DNA of 64,000 bases from Apoderus coryli (lineage: Eukaryota > Arthropoda > Insecta > Coleoptera > Attelabidae): assembly GCA_911728435.2 (NCBI GenBank), contig OU452201.1, positions 22,816,001 to 22,880,000 of the forward strand, in the 5' to 3' direction. Below are positions 56,451 through 64,000 of the stretch, in pieces. The notes below the pieces were generated by a model. It saw nothing but the letters and a program-made list of their open reading frames with translations, made no database searches and had not been told where the DNA came from. Within the stretch, counting starts at the first letter, position 1; each line of letters begins with the position of its first letter. Both the position numbers and the translations under genes were made by a program.

Positions 56451-57297
56451 TATAGTTAACCCTGTATAGATTAATATATTTATGTATGTCACTATACAAC
56501 TCCCAATCAACACTTATATGTATTAATTCAACAGTTTGGCCACAATATTCTTGCAATTAACTGTAAAATGCGTTTATAGGCTATCGCACAGTGTGTGTGA
56601 GAGACAGATATGTCTTTATGACCCTCCCTGTAGTATAATTAGGTCTAGCATAAAATTAGAGACATACTGTGCTACTAGGTCTTCTTTGTTACAGTTGATA
56701 ATTTATGTATTAGCTGTAAAACATTATAGGCTTTATTAATAACGGTCATTTGAGACCATATAAGTAGCACATAATATGCAAGTACCTACTTTGTTTTGGA
56801 ATCTATAAAATAAAGTTAATCCAGCCATGTAATTATTATAGTTCATTTTTTAGCTTATAACTGTAAGTAAACGCCATGTATGTCTTGTATTAAATAGTCC
56901 AATTTAACTATTGATCGATGTGTTAATTAACATGTACAGGGTGAGCATTTTCTTATGGACCTATACATTTCTCAGAAACTACCGAATAAAAATAATACAA
57001 AAGTGTCTTCGTTTCAAAGAAATTTGTTAATTATTTGAGAAATGCTTCCCTGAAATTATCATCAGAATGTCAATTTATATATATGATATACAAAAAGAAA
57101 CTATAAAAATGACTAAATTTTATATACTATGACAACACAATTATTTTGAGTTTCTTTTTTCAATAAGAAAATGTTTTATATTTTGATTTTATAAGATTTT
57201 ATTCCAATAATTTCCACTAATTGTTTGTATATGTTTATATAATCCATGCCATACTGTTTGACTTTAACTTAAATGACTGCGTGACTGTTTATTATGA
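56451..57297. other. Intergenic, one mariner-like end
   Basis: CAGGGTGAGCATTTTC at 56938 looks like a transposon end. No gene seen. Confidence 0.4.
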
Positions 57298-57339
57298 GCC
57301 ACTGATGATGGAAACTTAGTTTTCCGAAACATGTCTGGC
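57298..57339 (+). ncRNA. Hammerhead ribozyme-like motif (Penelope-type)
   Basis: GCCA, CTGATGA, an inserted T, GGAAA...TTTCC stem II, GAAA with the palindrome ACATGT, C, then TGGC. GCCA (57298-57301) pairs with TGGC (57336-57339). The cleavage site would follow C57335. It has the same architecture as 10445-10487, including the extra base after CTGATGA, but stem II differs in sequence while keeping its pairing. That is covariation, good evidence for a conserved RNA fold. Confidence 0.7.
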
Positions 57340-57810
57340 GCTGCATGCTGATTGCATACTAATATATGAATAGTTTGGTGGAGTAGACGTTGTTTTATTT
57401 GTGTCTTAATATATCGAAATAATCCACTTTTCTAGAAAATTGCTTTTATTTCGAAAAGAGGGAATTTCATTATCAGTATTCTTGATAATATACCTACAGG
57501 GTGTTCCATTTGAGAAAATTGACTTATGCCTATTTTTAGCAGCAGCTCACACTGCAGTAATTTGCGACCACCCTGTAACATTGTTGATCAATCTGTCAAT
57601 ATAATTGATTTTTCTAAGATATTTTTCATCTAATGTCAAAATTTCAAGAGTCTTTCATTTCAAGTGATGAAATGGCGAATATTTTGAGGAGACTGGTTTT
57701 GGGCCAAAACTAATGCATAATCAGCATATGAAATTCCCTTTTTTCAATTCCACCCTCGTACCCGTTATATTTGTCCTGGACCCCTCCATCTGTGTTTTCA
57801 ATTGTCTTTT
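57340..57810. other. Intergenic, small mariner-like ends
   Basis: CAGGGTGTTCCATTTG at 57497 and CCACCCTGTA ending near 57581 could bound an 85-base element remnant. Otherwise nothing seen. Confidence 0.35.
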
Positions 57811-59185
57811 ACTTTCCCGCACAGAGAAAGTATTGTGAACGCGCTAAAAAAAAATCAGATAAAGGCGGATATAACTATTTTGAAGTTCCCTGAGACGATT
57901 AAGACCATTTCCAGATGGAAGTCTGTCTGGCTGTGTGTATGTATGTATGTGTGTCTGTATGTATTCCTCCACGATATCCCTAAACCAATTGAGCTAAATT
58001 TTGGTATATGAGTGTGGGGAGTCCTAGGATGAAGTCATTAGATTTTGGTTGAAATCGCTTAAGCCCTGTGATAGGGATGAGCACAATCACTAAATTTTCC
58101 TATATCAGTAGAGGTCGAATGATACATCATTTTCAAGCATTTTTTATCTGCTTTACAGCGATAGGTCACTTTTGATATTTGCCACCATAATTCTCGAGAA
58201 AATAGCGTTTAAAATTTCTTTCTTATTTAACTATAATAAACCGCACTTCTCTTATTCACTCTAATATTCAACGAAAACGAGTAAAAGTTCGTACGTATCT
58301 CCTCCGAAGAAAAACAATTGTAAAATATGTCATGTGTTTTTACATACAGTTAAATATTGAGAATGTGCTCCTTTGAACCGAAACATTTTTAAAATAGTTT
58401 CCAAATCGTCACATTTTTCATTAAAGTAAAGTCAGTAGAAAAGAAAACAGAATTGTGTGTTATTCTTATGGAATCTACTCGCTTAAACAACATACCAACT
58501 TACAATGCTTTGCTGCCAGAATGTCTTTCAAATTATCTCTATCCTACACCTTGTACTTATTATTTCTGCAATAGCGTAATTAATCCGAAATCTGTTTACA
58601 ACCGAAACACGTGAATATGCTAATTTAAACATAAACTCAATTTCCCCAAGTTTATTTTATTTTATTTTTGCTAAAATAATTTCTTTGTCGAAAAAAACCC
58701 ATATTAATTATATTTCATTCAATTCAATTTATTCAAAATCTGACAACATCTAAGGAAAAATTACGAAAAGCGCCGTTGCCACACTTTATTTGAAAAATTC
58801 AATCTACTAATTATTTCCGCACTAGTGTAATCAATCCGAATTCAATTTATACACTCAAAACAACTTCAAATACCTATTTCACCACAAACTTAAATTATCC
58901 AAACTTTATTTTCAACTTTCTTTCACAAAACCTTTTCTTTCAATTCATTTTCACGAAAATATTCTTCCCGATAAATATTATTACATATTTTATATACTAG
59001 GTTAAAATAAATCTGACAACAAAGCAACAATATAGATGAACTATTATTGCAGTGACAATTATGACAAGTAGGGATGCTAAAAAAATAAAAAGTATCTATA
59101 CCGATACCAATACCGATACTTTTTGCCAAGTATCGATTCCTACCAATACTTGTATACGAATATAATGTGTACTTGAGTACTTTAA

Positions 59186-59214
59186 CACATTGATAGAGCG
59201 CTTGCTTCGCATGC
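59186..59214 (+). repeat. tRNA-Ala-like left half
   Basis: CACATTGATAGAGCGCTTGC then TTCGCAT: D arm and anticodon loop with CGC; no T arm follows. It shows the better D-arm version of the unit in copy A. Confidence 0.4.
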
Positions 59215-59469
59215 TTATATAAATACAAGAAATTCTTTTGTGATTTCCCAGTCGTTTTGTGGTAGTCTTATCTATGACAAAAGTCATTGAGGGTTATAAA
59301 ACAAAATTCAAAAAAAAAAAAAAAAATAATAAAAAAAAAGTTAAAAAAAAATTCAAACAGAAAATGTAAAAAAAAATATAAATATATTATCATTGTACTA
59401 TATATATTTATGTATACAGTTAAGTGTCTGTGATGTATTATGTGACTACGAATAAAACTCTTGAAAAAT

Positions 59470-59520
59470 TTGAATTTGCCTCGCATGTGGAAGGTTAATA
59501 TTCGAATCCCAGCTCTGGCA
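59470..59520 (+). repeat. tRNA-Ala-like right half
   Basis: CTCGCATGTGGAAGG then ATTCGAATCCC and GCTCTGGCA: anticodon region, B box and acceptor 3' strand, followed by a T run. Confidence 0.4.
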
Positions 59521-59683
59521 ATATTTTTTTTTTCATTTTTGAATGAAGTAGTTAGTTTGTTGGAAATAATGAAAATCGTACAATTATTATTACAATTCTG
59601 TTTCGTTACGCAGGTCATATATTTTTGATTATGCTATATCATGTCGGGAAAGTTTTGGGGTGACACAACCGATTTTTTTAGTA

Positions 59684-62311
59684 TTTTTATTGTACAAATA
59701 TAAATATTGGGGAATCAGACAGATTTAATACCTCTGCCCGTGCCTTACATAAGTATTTATCATATTTACTCATAAGAACATAAGTATATTAGGCGCCTTA
59801 AAACATTTCTATATTAATTTATCACGTGTAAAATATAACAAGAGCTAATTATTATTTCTTTGTTTTTGTTCTGAGGCTGGCTTTGGCTTAATTTATTTTA
59901 TCTAATGGCGAATGTCGTCTAATAATATGTTGTAATATGGGTACGATAATAATGCATGCATGACATTTTGTATTAGTTTAAGTAGGTACCTAGTTATAAA
60001 TATCTATATGTATGCAAACCGACTGCTTCGTGTGTTCTGTATCTGATGAATGTAACAAAAACGTTTAGTATGCCGCAGGGTTCCTGTTTGAGACCAGATT
60101 CCATTTTAGGTTGCCTTAACAATTTGTGTATTTTTATTCTTATTCTTTTAGTGTTCATTGTTTTTGGTGATTTGATTGATCCAACTTACTTTTAAGTCTA
60201 AATGAAAGAAGATAATGAGCTGCAAGGTTCTAGGATAGCACAACAAAGATACTGTTGATGATCAAATGCAACCTTCCGTGTTTTATGGGATGTGCTGTGG
60301 GGGATTCCGACTCGACAGTGCCAACTAAGGAATCAAATGAGTTTGTGAACATCAGCGATTTTTTGTATTGCCAATGCTTATGAACAAAGGGTTATACAAA
60401 AGAGGTTTTTGATTGCGTTTCATATAATATTTTACGGTAATTTTTACAACAATACTATATGAAATAAAAATAAATAAATAAACAATAGTTTCGCTTTGGT
60501 CTCCCAACCAAACACAGAGTATATATGCTGGTATTTTATTACACATTTACCAACGTATACATATATGTCCGTTTAACTGTTTCCTTTATTATTTATTCTT
60601 GTTTTCATGTTCAACATTACAATCGAATAATATGCCAGCCTCGATTTAAATAGAAAATTGTTACGGCCAGTATACTGGGTGAATAAATTAATGACCATAT
60701 TTTACCATACTCGGCATGTATTATTTAGGGGATAGAAAAGAAAAAGCTCATCTTTTCATATTGAAATTATTTAATTTATTTAATTTTAGTTTGAAAACGA
60801 GGTAAGATCACCCATTTATACAATATATTACTTACTATTAGTTTACTCTCTAGAAGCAAGCAACAACTGTAACAAACATAATATAATATATGCCTAGTAG
60901 CTGTAAATTTCTCACCTATCGTGCTAGTATTATAGAAATGTGATATCATAATATAATATCCTGCTTAATTCATCATGAAAAACTAAGCAGAACTATAAAT
61001 AATACCTATTCAAAGCTCTCAACCGGCAACCTATAAAACCGGTAGTAGTTAAATATAGCGTAATATTCTACTTTAATTATTTGTTATGCATCAAATCATT
61101 AGCCGGAAAAAAAATTCATAATTTTTTGTGAAAATCTCATGTCATTGTAGATTTGAGGTTTCGGGTCGTACGAATTCACCAACAATTTAACAATCATCAT
61201 CATCATACAACAAATTACGAACAAAATGGTATACCAAACCAACATGGTCAGGACGCTATACCAACCAATTCCTCAAAAAAAAAAAGGAATATGATTAGAT
61301 ACTTGATTTTCCAACAAAATTTAACTAATTCAACGTTCTCAATAATGCAGAAATATTAAAACATTATATATAAAAAAAATCTAACTTATATTTATTTTGA
61401 TTTTAATACTATTCACATGAACTAAATCTGGCATAATTGTTTATAAATGAGACAAGTTGACAAATTTTTGGTTTGATTATGTCTATTTTACCATTCTGGG
61501 CGTTGCATTTAAAGACAATTCAAAAAAAAAACACACACCCGTTGGTCTATGTGTTGTGAGTTCAAATCTGAGCAATGGAACTTTTTTTTATTTATCATTA
61601 TTGAAATTGTAGCCGGTCTGAACATTACCTGACATGTTTATTAAATTCTTTTTGCCAGATTTTTCATTAATTTTACACTGTAATGTTATGAATTTAAGGT
61701 TATCGTATAGCGCGGAAATTTTGAAACATTTTGATATAATTATGCCAAATAGCAAAACAATTGTGCGAAATGCATAAAAAAATGATAAGATATTAGCATT
61801 AGACGTGACGAATGTTATCGTAAACAAAACTGCAGACCTAACGAATACATTTAATTTGACGCGGTTGCTGTTTCTTTCAGTAATAAAGATGCAAAAAATG
61901 TATCGATATAGGTATTCGATTCGATCTCAATTTCTTTTTAACTTTGAACTATATTGCCTCGAGGACTGCTACTGGGTCTATTGGCCGCTTGTATAAAAAT
62001 AAGCATTGATTTTCTCAAAATCTGCTTTTCGTCACTTGTGGGGTTTCTTAAATAACTGATTTATTTATTTAAGATACTACTGCCCAGACAGATAAATATC
62101 CAATTAAAGGGCAGGTAAAAATAACAAATAAATTAACATTAAAATAATAATAATAATAACTTAAACTAATTACTTAAAAAATAAACGTTTTATACATGAC
62201 AAATTTTATTAAAATATATCCAAATCATTTTAGACACACGGTTACAAATATTACACATTAGGAACATAGGAGAATGCAACAACAAATTAGTGCCCGCTCT
62301 TGACAAGTAAA
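59684..62311. other. Intergenic, no gene confirmed
   Basis: AT-rich DNA. The frame at 61153-61359 has no domain. A weak tRNA-like T arm (GAGTTCAAATCTGAGC, about 61560) followed by a T run may be another SINE scrap. Confidence 0.35.
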
Positions 62312-62620
62312 AAAAGATCGGTTGTGTCACCCCAAAACTTTCCCGACTACTTATAATATAGGTAATCTAAAATATATGATTTGCGTAACTTAACCGATGG
62401 CATTTTAAACGCTATTTTCTCAAGAACTATAAGGGCAAATATAAAAAGTGACCTATCGCTGTAAAACAGATAACAAATGCTTGAAAATGTTGTATCACTC
62501 GACCCCTACTGATATATGAAAATTTAATGGTTGTGTCCACCCCTATCACAGGGCTTAAGCGATTTTAACCAAAATCTAATGGCTTTATCCTAGGACTACC
62601 CCAAATTCATATGTCAAAAT
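62312..62620 (-). repeat. Interspersed repeat, copy C, minus orientation
   Basis: Begins CGGTTGTGTCACCCCAAAAC, the reverse of the end of copies A and B, and continues through AAACGCTATTTTCTC and TCCTAGGACTACC. It lacks the tRNA-like unit, so that unit is a variable module. Confidence 0.6.
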
Positions 62621-62826
62621 ATACGCTCTGATTGCTCGAAATATGCGTCAATAAGTGCGCATCACACTGCGTCATAAGCGATACATGATTACGTATTTAC
62701 CAACTGAAGAATATAATATGCTATTGGGAATTGGGCCCTTATTCAAACAATGTTTGGCAGTTTCCCAGCTATCTTCGTTCGAAACCGTACTCGTTTGTGC
62801 TCAGATAATTGAAGCTTTTAGTAATA

Positions 62827-63292
62827 CAGGGTGTTTCAGAAAGACATGGCCAAATTGCTATATGAATGTTTTTGGGGTCGCAGAATCGATTAAAAATAAT
62901 CGCCTTCCTTTTAAGCATAGATAGCGCTAGTCACATAATGTCTAAGCTAAATTTTCAATCATAACTTTTTTGATGTTTACTTTAGAGAATTGGTAATTAC
63001 AAAAAATGATAGCTCGTTTATTACACAACAAAAAATGTACTCTTCGGAAAAAACGCTTGGATGTACCGTTTCCAAGATATTTTAAGTTTATTTAGACGAG
63101 ACGAGATTATAGAATACAAACAAAAAATAAATTCATATTACACTAAAATAACTGAAAATGTAAATATTTATAAAATTAGTATTTAAACTGTTTTCATAAG
63201 GTGCTTAAAATGTCGAATCCGCTTTCCTAGAGAATACATTATTAATGATTATCCAAGAAGGCAACTCCATCCAGTCTTGCTGAAACACCCTG
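62827..63292. mobile_element. 466-bp mariner-type MITE
   Basis: CAGGGTGTTTCAG at 62827 and CTGAAACACCCTG ending at 63292 are exact inverted ends flanked by TA (62825-62826 and 63293-63294). No coding capacity. Confidence 0.7.
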
Positions 63293-63294
63293 TA

Positions 63295-63645
63295 CTTATA
63301 TATAGCGATAAGTTGATAATGAATTATGTATACTCATATAGTTCTAATTCAATATATTGAGTGATTACAAAAGCATAGGGTGGAATCCAACTGTTGCTGG
63401 CTGTTCTATAAATATAGCATATTGCGTGTCAAAATTGAGTGTGAAAGCACCCCTAACAGGTTTCCACCCTTTTTTTTCAACTCTTTTTATTAAAATGCAA
63501 GTGAAAGTACAACATGTTATTAGCGAGAGCAGATTGCGTTATGTATGAGCATATCACACACCCTAGTTGTCAAAGTTGGATTTAAACCCTTATGAAATGG
63601 TTACCTACCTATTGTAATTTAAACATTGCTGGCTTTAAAATGTCA
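63295..63645. other. Intergenic, no feature seen
   Basis: No recognisable gene or repeat. Confidence 0.4.
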
Positions 63646-63649
63646 CATG

Positions 63650-64000
63650 ACGGTTTTTTATCGCTCCAGCAGGATTTGTTCGATCTCGGATTCATCATAA
63701 CATTCTTTCTGAAGTCACACCTTTGTATGATCAGTAATTACCGGTGATTTCAATGTGAATCTTATGGATTTTACTAATCCAGTCAGCAGATAATTGATGA
63801 ACCCACAAGGTGTAACGTCAACAACACCATTTTTTTTAGATGCTATGTTTGTAAATTCATCCACAGTTGTTTTGAAGCATGACGTATTAATACAGATCAC
63901 ATTTCCGATCACAGCTTTGTGTTTTGTAAGTTTTCTTTTGAGAGTGTCACACGATTTTTTCAATATGTCAGTTTTGTCTAAATCAGATAAAACGGTTCTT
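63650..64000 (+). pseudogene. LINE endonuclease remnant (runs off right edge)
   Basis: Plus-strand frames give FYRSSRICSISDSS, VITGDFNVNLMDFTNP, IIDEPTR, FLDAMFVNS and, after a frameshift, DHISDHSFVF. The order matches APE-type endonuclease of LINE ORF2, with GDFN and SDH catalytic motifs. At least two frameshifts and one stop. Reverse transcriptase might follow beyond the window. Confidence 0.6.

Larger units (their letters stand above)
57811..59683 (+). repeat. Interspersed repeat, copy B, split by about 1.3 kb
   Basis: 57811-58222 matches the first part of copy A (47280 onward), and about 59455-59683 matches its last part including the tRNA-like unit and GTCGGGAAAGT then TTTGGGGTGACACAACC. 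The intervening 58223-59454 is extra DNA. It contains a second tRNA-like left half ATAGAGCGCTTGCTTCGCAT (to 59211), a CGATAC-rich stretch (59064-59160) and a long A-rich tract (59310-59390). Confidence 0.6.

Noticed and set aside
59268..59618. 116-codon Phe-rich minus-strand frame
   Set aside because: Created by the long A-rich tract; low complexity.
60670..60823. Possible small MITE with TGGGTGA ends
   Set aside because: Only seven or eight bases are inverted, which is expected by chance in this window.
61535..61580. tRNA-like T arm GAGTTCAAATCTGAGC
   Set aside because: Only about three of five stem pairs form and there is no A box; too weak for a tRNA or SINE call.

Overview
This window reads as repeat-rich, strongly AT-rich nuclear DNA from an insect or close arthropod relative. 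No complete host protein-coding gene is visible. The best host-gene signals are a promoter plus signal-peptide first exon (present twice because of a tandem duplication) and a few open frames with splice-like borders that I could not name. The taxon is inferred from the mobile elements: DD41D mariner, ZMYM1-like hAT, Tigger/pogo, BEL/Pao, Jockey/CR1-type LINEs, a DD82E Sailor-like element and Penelope-type hammerhead motifs. The frequent GTAGGTACCTA-type strings fit insects such as aphids or moths, but the order cannot be fixed from the sequence.

Layout. 1-3483: a decayed minus-strand Tigger/pogo pseudogene, split by a 2.75-kb DNA element with perfect 31-bp inverted ends and a 7-bp target duplication. 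5567-7653: a complete mariner-type transposon with 340-bp inverted repeats and an uninterrupted DD41D transposase. 8660-9600: a hAT relic. 10445: a hammerhead-ribozyme-like motif of Penelope type. 12196-14918: a decayed mariner-like element whose right half lies inside a 3,208-bp tandem duplication (13222-16429 and 16430-19637) with no difference that I can see. 19676-20055: a foldback repeat carrying hammerhead-like cores on both arms. 21130-22210: BEL/Pao and mariner remnants. 22784-24741: a non-autonomous hAT with an exact 8-bp target duplication and a nested 0.9-kb foldback.

24742-35575: unassigned coding-like frames, a 31-bp-TIR element (28664-29339), a mariner pseudogene lacking one catalytic Asp, and an interrupted LINE relic. 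35580-37435: LINE ORF1 and reverse-transcriptase remnants. 41330-42540: a broken DD82E transposase. 44420-46744: a 2.3-kb element with 49-bp TIRs. 47280-47960, 57811-59683 and 62312-62620: three copies of one interspersed repeat, two of which contain a tRNA-Ala-like unit. 49532-50800: SINE and LINE tails. 52511-52880: a dense cluster of CGATA motifs. 53557-56450: a 5'-truncated LINE with a single frame broken only by two stop codons. 57298: a second hammerhead motif. 62827-63292: a TA-flanked MITE. 63650-64000: a LINE endonuclease running off the right edge.

The genes do not form a pathway. The window records successive, often nested, transposon insertions, one recent (or artefactual) segmental duplication, and a few young elements (the 5567 mariner, the 22784 hAT, the 53557 LINE) among old relics. 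All matches and base pairings were judged by eye, with no database search.
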